A stretch of DNA of 62,000 bases. Source: Adiantum capillus-veneris (taxonomy: Eukaryota > Streptophyta > Polypodiopsida > Polypodiales > Pteridaceae). The notes below the pieces were generated by a model. That model saw only the letters and a program-made list of their open reading frames with translations. It was not told the origin of the DNA and searched no databases. The stretch covers positions 47,067,428 to 47,129,427 of the forward strand of contig CM043959.1 in assembly GCA_014529385.2 (NCBI GenBank), written 5' to 3'. This document shows positions 9,740 to 20,973 of the stretch, piece after piece. The position numbers and the translations under genes were made by a program. Numbering within the stretch: the first letter of the stretch is position 1; the number at the start of each line of letters is the position of its first letter.

Positions 9740-10560
9740 AGACTGTAAGGCCTCCCAGTCTACAGGCTCTCCTGAAGCTTCAAGATCATTCAGTACTTCA
9801 TAGATACCTCTGCGATATCCATCTGACTCCTCCTCACGTGATGGAGCTCGATGCATCGCAAGATTTTGCGTTTATACAAAAATCAAAGTAATAAGAATAC
9901 ATGATTCATCGCGTTTTAAAAAACGCCATAGTTAAGATTGAATTAGAAACTCACAAACTCATAGAGAAAGGTGTCGAAGCCTTCGCTGCCAAGATGAGAT
10001 GTCCCCCTAGTCATCTGTCGTACCTGCGCGGCCTCACGCTGCTATCTGAACCGCGTGGCCGCTGTCCGCTCATCCTCCCTGATCTGCAGCCACGTCTCGT
10101 GTGGGATGCCCGAAGGCTTCGGCGAGCATGTCTTGAAAGCCTTCCGAGCTGCATCTCGTTGATGTTTGATGGTGTCCCGTGCAACACCCTTGATCCACCG
10201 CACCGAAACAACGGAAGAACCCGGAGTAGGCTGGTACTCTCTCAAGATGGTCTCCACTATGTAAGTGACTTTTTCCTTTTCTTACTGATCCCAAGACGTC
10301 AGAATGTTGGTCGAAAACTGCAGCTCCACGAGCTGGCGAATCCGCTGTCGCATCTCAGTCTCGACTCTATCCATGTCAACAGAACTATCTCCCCGTACAG
10401 TATAGAGCTTGGAGGCACTAGGATCGTGTGCCCCCCAAGGTGTCCAAGGTGTGCCAAGAGGTGTGTCGAGAGGTGTGCCTGGGTAAGACGGGGGTCGTGA
10501 GTGAGGAAAGGTCGAAGCATCTGTGGACCCTCCTCCACAGCAACCACCACCTCCACCTGA
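9740..10560 (-). pseudogene. Possible second CACTA gene (TNPA-like)
   Basis: Minus-strand translation at 10220-10080 gives KHQRDAARKAFK, then HETWLQIREDERTAATRF. After one stop it continues REAAQVRQMTRGTSHLGSEG to about 9945. The pattern of a Trp-containing helix, Arg/Lys repeats and a final HxxGS-type segment resembles plant En/Spm transposase-family proteins (PF03004), which bind subterminal repeats. A short open stretch at 9854-9735 (ending EPVDWEALQSR and TGA) may be its last exon. Frames shift several times between 10560 and 10260, so introns or decay are present. The plus-strand reading of 9901-10500 is regarded as a shadow. Assignment is tentative. Confidence 0.4.
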
Positions 10561-10619
10561 CGATCGTCGAGATCGGCGAGTGCGCCTGTGCTGCGGAGAT
10601 GAGGAATCTCTAATCTCTA

Positions 10620-13011
10620 ATTACAAACATAAGACTCTTGCACCAGCCATCCTTATGCCATGCTCCCCTCTGGACGCGCTTTTTGGCGAACAAAACCCTT
10701 AAGTGTTTTCATGAACCGCTCTAGAAAGAACATCCAATGGTGGTGGACTGTACCTGCCACTGCAACCTCATCTACTACATGGACGAGCAAGTGCATTTGG
10801 ATAGTTAGGCAGCTCGTAGGTAGATACTTCTCAATCATGCAAACTGCCTCAATGGAGTTAGCCCTTGCGACTGCAATAGATTCCTCCCGTATCTCCTTGG
10901 AAGAGATCCACCACACTAGCTCTGAAATCTTGTATATGCAGGTCCGCACTTCCTCCATTAAACACCCCTTGATCGCAATTGGAAGAATGAATTGCAAGAA
11001 CTTATGCCAGTCGTGCGATTTCAACCCTGATAGTTGATCGTCACGGGTGAATGCTATCTTGAGACATCGCATATATCCTGTTGGCGTCCTGAACTCTGAA
11101 ATCACCCTTTTCACTTGTCGCTCTTCGTTTTTTAGCAATATCCATGGCGCTCTTGGAAGTTTTGTTTGACCAGCTGCATTGGTGAAAGGCCACAGTTCTG
11201 GCATCTTTCCAACCGACTGCAAATCATCTCGTGAAGCTCGATTGTCTTTCATTCCCATGATTGTCTTCCAGAGGAGCTCTCCCACATTCTTGAATATATG
11301 CATTGGATCCAGTAAATGGTTAATTAGTAGATCACCCCAGTACGGCAACGTATGGAGAATGGACAAACGTTTCATTCCTGGAACAGGTTGCCCCTCATGT
11401 TGCTCCCATCGGCGACGCCACTCTTGTACATGCATAGGACGACATTCGACGCGACCAAGCTCGCCTTCGCGCAAGTGATGGCCATCTGGAAGATAACGGT
11501 GGTGGCCTTGATAAATTGTCTTTCGAAGAGAGGTAGAATAGCACACATCCAAAGACTGCCCGCTAATTGGACATGCATTGTATCCCGAAGTTGTTAGTCC
11601 TGCATATATCAAAGCATGAATCAGGCCAAGGCAAAGGGCTTGCGAATAGTGAGAATTTTGTAAATCAATAACCATTACCAGAAGCTTCTCCGTATCTGGG
11701 CCAATCATGCATAGTCCACATAAGAAGTCCATGGATCCTTGCATGTTGTTGTCCTACTGGTTCAACCGCATCTGCTATGTCAATCCCATGCCATAACTCC
11801 TGGAGCTCGTCAACTAGTGGAGCTAGATAAACATCCATGTTTTTTGCCTTGAACTTACCAGGTACAATCAAGCTTAAAATCAAATGACCCTTCTTGATAG
11901 CAAGCCATGGCGGGAGGTTGTAATTGATAAGGCACACAGGCCAAGTGCTCCATGACGAGCTTCTCAAGCCAAATGGATTGACTCCATCCATTGCCATGCC
12001 CAAACGCAAATTGTGTGGTTCACTCTTAAAATGTGGCCAGGTATCTTCAATGTGCCTCCAAGCCTTCGAATCAGCAGGCACCCTAAATGTTGCGTCAGTG
12101 GATCTATTCGTAGAATGCCACCGCATCAACTTTGCAATGGAACCACAACGAAACATGCTTTTTATCCTAGAAATAATAGGGAAATGCTGCAACACTTTAG
12201 CTGGCACTGTCTCGCCAACTGCATCTTGTTTGTAGCGCATTGCTCCGCACTTAGGACACGACAGACAATCTGCGAATTCATTGCGAAAAAGAATGCAATC
12301 ATTTGGACATGCATGAATCTTGTTGTAGTCCAAGCCAACTGAGGTCAGAAGTTGCTTTGCGTCTGGCCTGGAGGGGGGCATTTCATTGCCAGCCGGGAGA
12401 AGTTGCTCCCGCAATAACCTGTTTAAGCCACATTAAATTAAAAAGCTCTCCGAGCACATCACCGTTGCAATCGGAAAATCTCTTTTGTAAATTATGTACC
12501 TAAACAAAGCAGTGACGCTTGCATCTGACCACCCGTACACTGACCGAAGATTCAAAAACGCCAGACAAGTACGAAGCACAGATATTTTGGCGCCTTCATA
12601 GATTGGTTGATGTGCCAACTTCCTCAACATGTCTTCAGGAGATAGGCGCACGGCTTCTGGTGCTGCTTCGTTCGCGTTCTCCTCGCTTGTCTGGAAGAAG
12701 GCATCCAGCATCTCCTCCATGCCGTCGTCTTCTGTCTGTAAGACCTTTTCTGCTTCCATCCGTGGCTCTATATTGGTCGAACCTTCACGCATAATCTTTT
12801 TTCTCTCTCTCTCAGATGTAGGTGCTATGTCGCGGAAATCAATGCCCGTTCCGTAGGAGTCGTATCGCAGATTCTGTACGGTTTCTCTAGCAAACTCTCC
12901 GTACTTGTGCACATGCTCATTACATATCCTACGCTTGCGCAGGATTTGATACTTGTAGAGCGTGCACGAGCATGCAATATTTTCCTCCATGTTAGTTGAT
13001 GACGTTGCCAT
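10620..13011 (-). pseudogene. CACTA transposase (TNP2 type), three exons, nonsense-mutated
   Basis: Exon 1 (13011-12500) opens MATSSTNMEENIACSCTLYK and holds the end of a Transpos_assoc-like Cys/His domain (CNEHVHKYGEF) and VYGWSDASVTALF. A GT-AG intron at 12499-12419 (81 nt) joins it to LLREQLLPAGNEMP. Exon 2 (12418-11679) carries the Transposase_21 signature HACPNDCILFRNEFADCLSC and LLMWTMHDWPRYGEASG. A second GT-AG intron at 11678-11600 (79 nt) restores the frame to TTSGYNACPIS. Exon 3 carries NHLLDPMHIFKNVGELL and the DUF4218-like region HLLVHVVDEVAVAGTVHHHW to RPEGSMA. A TAA at 10653-10655 stands where relatives have Glu before GWLVQESY. Cut-and-paste transposition is the family role. 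An upstream exon may lie beyond 13011. Confidence 0.85.
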
Positions 13012-13035
13012 CTACAATGATTATGAATGTTGTTT

Positions 13036-13036
<1 letters not shown>

Positions 13037-13079
<43 letters not shown>
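13037..13079. repeat. (TA)n microsatellite
   Basis: A pure AT/TA dinucleotide tract of about 40 bases just upstream of the transposase first exon. Confidence 0.95.
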
Positions 13080-13080
<1 letters not shown>

Positions 13081-13122
13081 TCCTCACAATGTAAACTACC
13101 TTGCATTCTCTAGTCTTGCCCA

Positions 13123-13158
13123 ATCTCCGTACACTTCGGTCCAGAGGTGTACGGAGAT
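13123..13158. repeat. 12-bp inverted repeat (hairpin)
   Basis: ATCTCCGTACAC at 13123-13134 is followed after 12 bases by its exact complement GTGTACGGAGAT at 13147-13158. It lies upstream of the transposase gene and could be a binding site or part of the lost terminus. No function is shown. Confidence 0.7.
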
Positions 13159-13439
13159 CAGGACCACCGGGTCAAAATCTCGTCTTTATTGGTCAAATCC
13201 TACATGGGTAGACACATACGTGCACTCCCAGGTGTACATGGCAATGCATGTAGCAGGCAAAACCCCTTTGCCTCTTTTAGTTCCATAGTTTCTTCTCTGT
13301 CTACGAACCCACCTGCCTCCATTCCGAGGTAGCTTGTCAGAGAAAGCTTTCCAATGCCGCACTTGATGAATCATATATTAAAGCATGACCATTTTTGTCA
13401 TTTTTGTAATGTTCCGTCTGTTTGCAATTTTTTGCACAG

Positions 13440-13640
13440 GTTTTTCCAAGGATATTATGCCCATCCTGGTGTTTTTTTCACTACATGCACAAGCCATGGA
13501 AGTTCTCAGCCCAATGAAAGTTTTCTACCTGATTGTAAACCGGACGGGGCCTCCATGTCCAAGCCAGAAGATAATGTGGAGATGGATGAGCAACTTCAGA
13601 AAGATTCAGAAGCCTTGCATGGTTCTTGCTCAAAAAAGCG
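13440..13640 (+). other. Possible captured host exon
   Basis: A pyrimidine-rich stretch ending in cacag at 13435-13439 looks like a splice acceptor. It is followed by an open frame reading RFFQGYYAHPGVFFTTCTS, then NESFLPDCKPDGASMSKPED and DEQLQKDSEALHGSCSKK, with non-repetitive, gene-like composition. It then runs into a CT tract. CACTA and other DNA transposons often carry host gene pieces. I do not recognise the parent gene, and the exon call is inference. Confidence 0.35.
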
Positions 13641-13659
13641 ATCTCGATCTCTCTTTCTC

Positions 13660-14130
<471 letters not shown>

Positions 14131-14589
14131 TCGCTCTCTACTTCCCTATCTCTCTACTGATCGAACGAGCGACTGAGCTAGGGAGATCTAGACGTCCACG
14201 ACTGCAGAGGACTACACAACATCGACAGAGGCTGCATCAGAGGATCTAGCTAGGTCACTTTGGCTCGACATGCATAACGCCCGGTCAGACTACTGACCAT
14301 GGAGGAGATTGATGAGATCCGCCAGCGACAGCTGCTGGATCTCCTATGATCTACCTATCCCAGCTAGCTGGTTTAGCCATTTAGTCCATACCCAGCAATT
14401 TAGGATTCCATAATATTTTATTTTGTCATCTTCTTACTCTGACTTTGTATCAGATCCATCACATTGTAACTTTCTTGTCTCATGTCTCATAGGTCACTTT
14501 GGCCTTTCGAAGACGTTAATATAACATTTCATTTCATTTCTCTCTTCAATTATTTTTCTTTAATTTTAATTTCCTAAGCATACATTAAT

Positions 14590-14592
<3 letters not shown>
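14131..14592. other. Unassigned non-repetitive island
   Basis: Unique sequence between microsatellites. The phrase taggtcactttggc occurs twice (about 14250 and 14490). A short plus-strand reading MEEIDEIRQRQLLDLL (14299-14349) has no recognised match. I see no gene. Confidence 0.4.
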
Positions 14593-14656
<64 letters not shown>

Positions 14657-14702
14657 TACACACACACACCTCTCTCTCTCTCTCTTTCCTACACACACAC
14701 AC

Positions 14703-14762
<60 letters not shown>

Positions 14763-14784
14763 TTCCTACACACACACACACACC

Positions 14785-14833
<49 letters not shown>

Positions 14834-14895
14834 TACACACACACACACACACACCGCTCTCTCTCTCTCTCTCTTTCCTACACACACACACACAC

Positions 14896-14937
<42 letters not shown>

Positions 14938-14944
14938 TACACAC

Positions 14945-14998
<54 letters not shown>

Positions 14999-15007
14999 TA
15001 CACACAC

Positions 15008-15071
<64 letters not shown>

Positions 15072-15092
15072 TACACACACACACACACACGA
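14593..15092. repeat. Higher-order minisatellite: (CT)n + TTTCCTACACACAC units
   Basis: Eight successive units each consist of a CT run, then TTTCCTA, then a short CA run ending acc or accg (TTTCCTA or ATTTCCTA near 14652, 14685, 14761, 14829, 14874, 14932, 14993 and 15067). This is organised amplification, not simple slippage. It is followed by GA (about 15097-15113) and a run of about 22 G ending near 15140. Confidence 0.9.
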
Positions 15093-15140
15093 TGTAGAGA
15101 GAGAGAGAGAGAGGGGTTGGGGGGGGGGGGGGGGGGGGGG

Positions 15141-16469
15141 CATAATACCTGCGCAGCAGGTGGAGGACAAGAATGTGTATACACTTATTACATGCCAAAA
15201 ATCAAGTATGAGCCAAAATGACAATTTCCATGCAAAAATGTTACAAAAGTAAATAATCGTGATTATTTACAACAGTGACAAAAACTTTTCATTTCACATA
15301 AATTTTGACCTAAACATGTTTCATACACCTAATACAAGTCCTAAATTGAATTTGGTCAAGTTTGGTCATGCCGACATCACTTTGTGCTCTGTCGACTTTG
15401 AAATCACCGTTCGACTTTGAAATCACCGTTTTTTGTGACTACTCTGTCTGTTGGGCTGGTCGGTCAACTTTGAGGCTTTGGACTTGTCCGTAACATCATC
15501 ATGAAGCTACGTGTTCAATTTTGGCTCATTTCGAGTCAGTTTGGCCTCGTATGTCGAATTTGACGCTTTGTAACCTTCGAGCCATTTTCCGCTTTTCTAG
15601 GGCTTTACTTGATGGATTTCTCCAAACCAATCATATACATTGTATATGAACCTCATTAACAGGCCATCTGTGGAGTCAGGTCGGAATTCTGGCCTTTCCC
15701 AAAAAACCCTAATTCTCTACTGAGGACCCCCTTGACCCCAGCCGAATGATCATCTGATGGTATGGAGTGGTTCTATTATGTTAGGGCATGCTATGGTTCA
15801 AATCCCATCCGATTTGGTCAAGCTGGCAGGCCGCTATGGTCACTTTTAGGTCGTAGGTCTTCGTGCACTGCTCGACTTCTAGGGTTTTTTCTAGGGCTTT
15901 AGACTAGCTACCGGCCATACAAAATGGATCATTGATTAGTAAGGAACTTACCCCTCATGTCTCATGTGAGATGGCACTGAAAAAAGGTCAACTGTGGGCT
16001 CCGGAAATGACGCACGAAAGATGCCGAAATGCTCTCTCTGCAAAGCTCCAAGTGGAAATGAGGTGGTTTTAGCCTAAGCTGGATATCTATACCTAGACTT
16101 CCCGAACCAATTTTCCGCAGATTCCCCCGTTAGTCCTAATAGGCCATGAAATCTATGTTAGGCTCAAAAATTTCCAAAATCGGATTCCTGTAGCTCATTC
16201 TGCAAGAATTTTGTAAAAGTAGGCTTGGCCGCCTAATTTGGGCTTCCCGCTTTCAACTTCTGATTTCGTTGAAAATTTTTGTGCTTGTCTGCCTTGTCTT
16301 TCTGATCACTAGTGTGTCTCCCATTTTTCCATCTGAGCCTCCCTCCTATTTATTATTAATTTTTGACCTTTTGATTTGAAAAAATCAAAGGAAGACATTT
16401 TTGAGTCTCCGTTTGAGGGATATCTGTCAGTTATTTTGTCCTTGACACAATCATTAGCATCTATCTGCA
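15141..16469 (-). other. Non-coding 3' side of the large element's gag-protease
   Basis: No gene is seen in these 1.3 kb. A palindrome copy (gtaaataatcgtgattattt) starts at 15249, matching those of the leader at 21346-22133, so the stretch belongs to the large element and not to the CACTA insert. The tandem phrase gactttgaaatcaccgttc occurs twice near 15395-15430. In a complete gypsy element the reverse transcriptase would begin about here on the minus strand; it is absent. Confidence 0.55.
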
Positions 16470-17593
16470 TCAGGATTTGTGTTTACTGGAGACTGATGGC
16501 ATAGGTCGTGCTTCCACAATTTTAGTGTCCCTCTTTCTTCTATACCATTTTTGTCGTCTTGATTTCTGGTTTGGAAAGTCAAAAAACTTTTCCTCCCTTC
16601 CCCTTAAGAGTAGTTGAGCTCTCATATGTTCTTTTTCAGATCCCGAATCTTCAAAGGTAGCTGAGTGTTCATCCAACTTATCAGTTGCATCGTAATAGAG
16701 GTCAGAAAAGACTTGTTGAGCTTTCATCAAGTCCTTTGTTTCCTCATCCTTATTTTCAATGTTAAGAACTGACATCATTTGGATGGGAATTATGTCATAG
16801 CCATCCTCATTGCAAAATTGAGTAGGCATAGACGTATTCACACAAACATCCATTGTCGCTAAGATTTGAGTCCACTTGAATGGTTCAAATAAATGTTTTG
16901 GAAAGGGTTCTGGTATGTAGGCTTCATATGTACAATCCCTTTCTAGGATACATTCCTCTCGTCTTAAGCTTCCATTTTCTGAAGCTCTGCACATCAAAAT
17001 AGGAGTGTCTTTGTTTAGCCAAGATGGAAGTTTAGTTTCAACCGAAGAGACTAAATCAAACTCTTGGATGGGTGTTTTCAAGACGTCTCTATAGGTGTGG
17101 TCCTTTAGATTGACCCTTGTTATAGATCCCACCTGCTTTAAGTACAGATAGTCGTTTTCCCAATCTTGGATAAGCTGTACCTGTCGCATGAAAGGTCTTC
17201 CAATATGATTTCATAGTTGAGTTTTTTCCCAAAGTCTACTATGGAAAAAGTGTGTTGATATTCAATTCCACAGGAGTTGACTATCACTTTGTCTAGCAGC
17301 CCTAGTGGTCTTTCAATGTGTCCGTCAGCCAACTGCAATTTCATTCGCATTTGTCTAATGGCTAGTTGTCCCTAGGATTCCCATACTGCTTTAGTAGTTA
17401 TGGCTATGCCCGCTCCACTATCCAGTATTGCCATGGTTTCAATGTCATTATATTTCACTGGGAGGGTAGTGTTTCCTTCTTGCCCTTCATAATATTCTCC
17501 GACCTTGTTCATAGGAACTGATCGTATCTCTTTGTTTCTCGTTTCATTTTTCAAGTTTCCAAGATTCTTAGAGATGAACCCCGTTATCCCCAC
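16470..17593 (-). pseudogene. Aspartic protease region of the large element
   Basis: Minus-strand translation at 17480-17372 gives ETMAILDSGAGIAITTKAVW, with the retropepsin D-S-G at about 17422-17414. A TAG at 17372-17374 replaces an expected Trp. The frame continues RMKLQLADGHIERPLGLLDK to YEII. A one-base frameshift near 17190 then leads to IGRPFMRQVQLIQDW, the conserved end of the protease fold. The following 200 residues (to 16470) form a polar tail ending KRDTKIVEARPMPSVSSKHK. The enzyme would cleave the Gag polyprotein. In other gypsy elements reverse transcriptase follows; here coding ends. Confidence 0.75.
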
Positions 17594-17640
17594 CTTTTCT
17601 AGGGTTTTCTATAAATCATTCCATAAGTATGGCCTGAGTT

Positions 17641-18790
17641 TCAACAGTTCTCCCAAAGTAAGAGTGCATTGGATAGGTGTCGACATGATTGAGTGAATGT
17701 TGTCCACTCTAGGGTCTGTTTGGCTCTTTTTACTTGAGTGGTCTTGCAAATGATGGATTCATCTTTGTTATCTCCCAAGTAAGAAGGTAATGTTTTTAAT
17801 ATCAAAGGTTTAGATATTCCTGAAGCCTCTGATCCGCAATCCCCATATAAGGACTGTAAATCCATGTTCATATCAGATGGTAGGTTATCCAACCAGACAT
17901 CCTCTATAGGAGTTGACTTTAAAGTTAGGCTCCCATCATTGATCTCCCTTACCTTTTCCCATAAGTGTCCTGGCTAGTCTTCCTCCACGAATTGCATTCC
18001 GTCTAAGGCATCTTCAGTGCCTGGTACTATAAGCTCTGGTTCATGTTTCAAGGTGGGGTTCTGCCACCACCTCGGATTTTGCTTTCGTTTCTTCTATCGC
18101 AAGCTCTTCTGATTTTGCAATACTTTCAAGCTTGGGTTTCTGTTTATCTAGCATTTTCTGCGTGATTCTCATCGAATTTTGATAAGCTTCTAGCTTAGCT
18201 GCTTCCATGTCTGGGGATGGATAGTTTTTCCATTTGTTTTCCATGTTTTGGCCTGCTTTTAGTCCGGCTTGGTAGGCTTCCAAGGCAGCATTGATAGGCT
18301 CAAAAATTTTATCAACCAGAATGGATCCTCCAGATTTCACGGTTGTTTCCTTGAATTCACTGCCAATTTCTTCCGACTTGTCTTGGGCTAGAACTTTTAC
18401 TTTCTCCTCGTTTTCAACCCGTTGTTTTTGTTTTCTCATCTCATAGCTTTTGCTTCTGCTCCTTTTGATCCTTTGAGAAGAAAATTTTGTGTTCTCCAAA
18501 TCATCAGAGGAATTGTGTCTCTTTTTCTTTGCCTGGGATCTAGTGATTACCTTGATTGGAACAATTGGTTCGCTCTCTGATGAGCTACTAGGCATCACTT
18601 GGACTACGTTGACTACAGTTTTTTCCTTGTTCAAAGGATTCTTAGGACAATCTTCCGGAAAGTATCCTCCCTTTTTGCAACATTGTATGCAATAGGCTTC
18701 AATTGGTTTGAGGTTTTTGTCAGGCTCTGGACATTCGTTCTTCCAATGGTCATCAGCACCACAGTTATAACAGTTTCATGTTCTGGGCTT
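17641..18790 (-). pseudogene. Zinc-knuckle and linker region of the large element
   Basis: Around 18775-18655 the minus strand encodes CYNCGADDHWKNEC, a CX2CX4HX4C knuckle, followed by a second degenerate one, CIQCCKKGGYFPEDC, that lacks the His. A TGA precedes the first knuckle. Downstream, 18634-18041 is a basic, Lys/Glu-rich linker (KVITRSQAKKKRHNSSDDLE), and 17892-17641 is a further short coding block. Zinc knuckles bind the genomic RNA during packaging. The frame changes several times, so the copy is defective. Confidence 0.65.
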
Positions 18791-18799
18791 CATCATGGG

Positions 18800-20973
18800 T
18801 CTTCCCATGGGAGGTTTGACACCTTGATTAGCTACATAATACATTGGTGCAAGCTCTGATGGAGTATAAGTCATGGTTTCCTCCATTGGTGGTGGATGGG
18901 GACTATACCAATCTCCCTCTATCATTACTGTAGATGGACTAGGCTCTGCATAGGGTGTAACAGAGGCACTAATGCTTGTTCATCTATGACTCCTTCTGAG
19001 TGATGTACTTTATAGGCACCACATTATGTCCTGGATAAGGAGTTTGTTGTCCCAACATAGGTTGAGGTCTCTCCATACCCATTGGTGGTCTTTGAACTTG
19101 AGCCATATTAAGTTGATATATGTACATGGGTTGTCCTTGTGGCCTCATGGGCACGTACTGAACATTCCCATCATACTTTGGTCTGAACTAGAACTCGTGG
19201 GTCTCGTGTTTGATCCATTTAACCTCTATTACACACCACTTTTGTCGCCTAATTGGTTGTCCTTGTGGGAATATCCCTTGTCCTGGTCCTCTCATAGGTG
19301 CTTTTTGCATATTGTTCATCATGTCATTCATCCTTTTTAGCATATCTTCTATGGCTGAGAGTGTTGCTGCAGCAGCCGTTCCCACTTGTGTTGTTTGTGG
19401 ATGCAGTCTTCTCGCTTTGGTTATCCTTAGGGACATCCTCTTCATTAAAGATTTCACAATTGTCTCCTAGGTCGATAGCATCAGACACACACGCCTCTAG
19501 GGTTGTATGCTTTTTACTATAGAGTATAGCATGAAGTTCTTTGTTTAGCAATCCCTCCAGAAACAATGAGACAAGTCGCTCTTCTGCAGGTATCTCCATC
19601 TCTGGGCATCTGGCAATGTATTGTTTCATTCGAGTTGCACAATCCCTAACAGACTCACCATGTTTCTGTTTGAAGCTGTAGATTTGAGCTACTGTATTAT
19701 GTTTAATCTCCGTTTTAGAACAAGCAGCTACAAATCCTTGAGCTAATGTATTCAAATCCATGATTGACCTTGGTGGAATGTTTTGGAACCATGTCAAAGC
19801 TTTTCCTTCTAATGTCATTCCAAACTCCTCGAATTGAGTATGGAAATCGAATATACGCTCTACTCTTAGCACTTGCTTGAAGCTTGCTAAGTGGTCATAT
19901 GGATCCCCTGATCCACTGTATTTTCTGACCCATTTTTGGAAATCAGCTGGTCTGACACGTCTATTCGGTTCAACTCCAGGTCTTCTGGGAGTTGATCCTA
20001 TTCCGAGTCCTTCAAACCAGTCTGTCGGAAATAGTGACTCATGTGGCCCTGGACTAGCCTTAGTGTCACCCGTTTTTCTACGTGATGAGGTGGTTTCTGG
20101 TTTCTTCACATTACTCTCAGATGATCTCTCACGATGTTCGTCTCTTGGAGTGGTTTCTGGTCCTTGACCCAATATCCAATCCCATATGGAATACCATGGT
20201 ATTTGGTTTGTTCTACTTTCTCAAGAGTCATCATATTAAAATTGTTGTTATAACAATCCCTAAATAAGTAAGTTGGTAGATCTACAGATCCCTTATCTTT
20301 GATTTTGAAGATATAGATGATCTCCATGGCCGTTAATTGCCCTGGTCTAGCATGAGAAGTCCACAAAAGATCTTTTATGTTTCTATATTCCCAACAATAG
20401 ACTCCGAACCTAGGATTATCCGTACTAAGTCGTTTCAAAGGCTGAAAAGTCTACTTGATCATATCCCTCGAATTCCAAAGTTGGTGGTCCTTCTTTTGCT
20501 GACATATCTGGGATTATAGTGTTTACTTCTAAGCCCCATTCATCTATCACATCCGGACTTTCAACCTGTACATATTGAATTCCGTTTCGATCTATGTACA
20601 TTTTTCCTTGTTTGTTTGCCCTAACCTCTTCTTCGAACTCAATACCATGATCATCAATGCGAATAGCATACTCTTCGTTAGGATCCAAGTAAACTTGGGC
20701 TCCATGACGATTAGTCTTGTAAAAAGAGAGTATATGCTTATAGCGCATTGTCGTTCCAGTTCCCAAGTGAGTTGAGTAAGAAGACATTTCGGATGTTGAA
20801 TCTAAAAAAGTGTCTAAGACTTCTTCAGGAGTTGTGTGCAACGAATTGCCTTGATTCACACTTTCTTCAGTGGATACTCTACTAGTGTTTTCCCCGAATA
20901 GGCCTTGATTTCCTATTGCACGACTGGATCTAAGGTTCATATAGACGTATGAAGCCCTGGATAGAGTACTCAC
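18800..20973 (-). pseudogene. Gag of the large gypsy-type element
   Basis: The start is taken at ATG 20973 (MSTLSRASYVYMNLRSSRAI), about 1.83 kb after the primer site. The N-terminal extension includes HIDDHG-like polar sequence (RNGIQYVQVESPDVIDEW). A frameshift near 20430 and another near 20110 bracket the middle part. From 20172 to 19324 lies the retrotransposon gag domain: LASFKQVLRVERIFD, GKALTWFQNIPPRSIMDL, KQKHGESVRDCATRMKQYIA and LFLEGLLNKELHAILY, the usual capsid C-terminal pattern. It would form the virus-like particle. A Met/Gln/Pro-rich tail leads to the zinc knuckle. Confidence 0.8.

Larger units (their letters stand above)
8899..13160 (-). mobile_element. CACTA (En/Spm) DNA transposon, one end identified
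   Basis: The left end is CACTACAACAAAAG at 8899, typical of CACTA termini, directly after gata in the host ORF. It is followed by clustered subterminal copies of a CGTCGCTATA-type motif in both orientations. Inside are a minus-strand TNP2-type transposase with introns and a second, TNPA-like coding region. The opposite terminus was not found. It should lie between about 13160 and 15150, a zone overrun by microsatellites, so the right boundary given here is only a minimum. It interrupts the extra ORF of the large LTR element. Confidence 0.8.

Noticed and set aside
9901-10500. A 199-codon plus-strand frame
   Set aside because: The opposite strand gives a better match to a CACTA TNPA-like protein, so the plus-strand reading is taken as a shadow.
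15785-15815. A tRNA B-box-like GGTTCAAATCC
   Set aside because: The T-arm does not pair with the right stem and loop sizes and no A box, anticodon arm or acceptor stem is evident.
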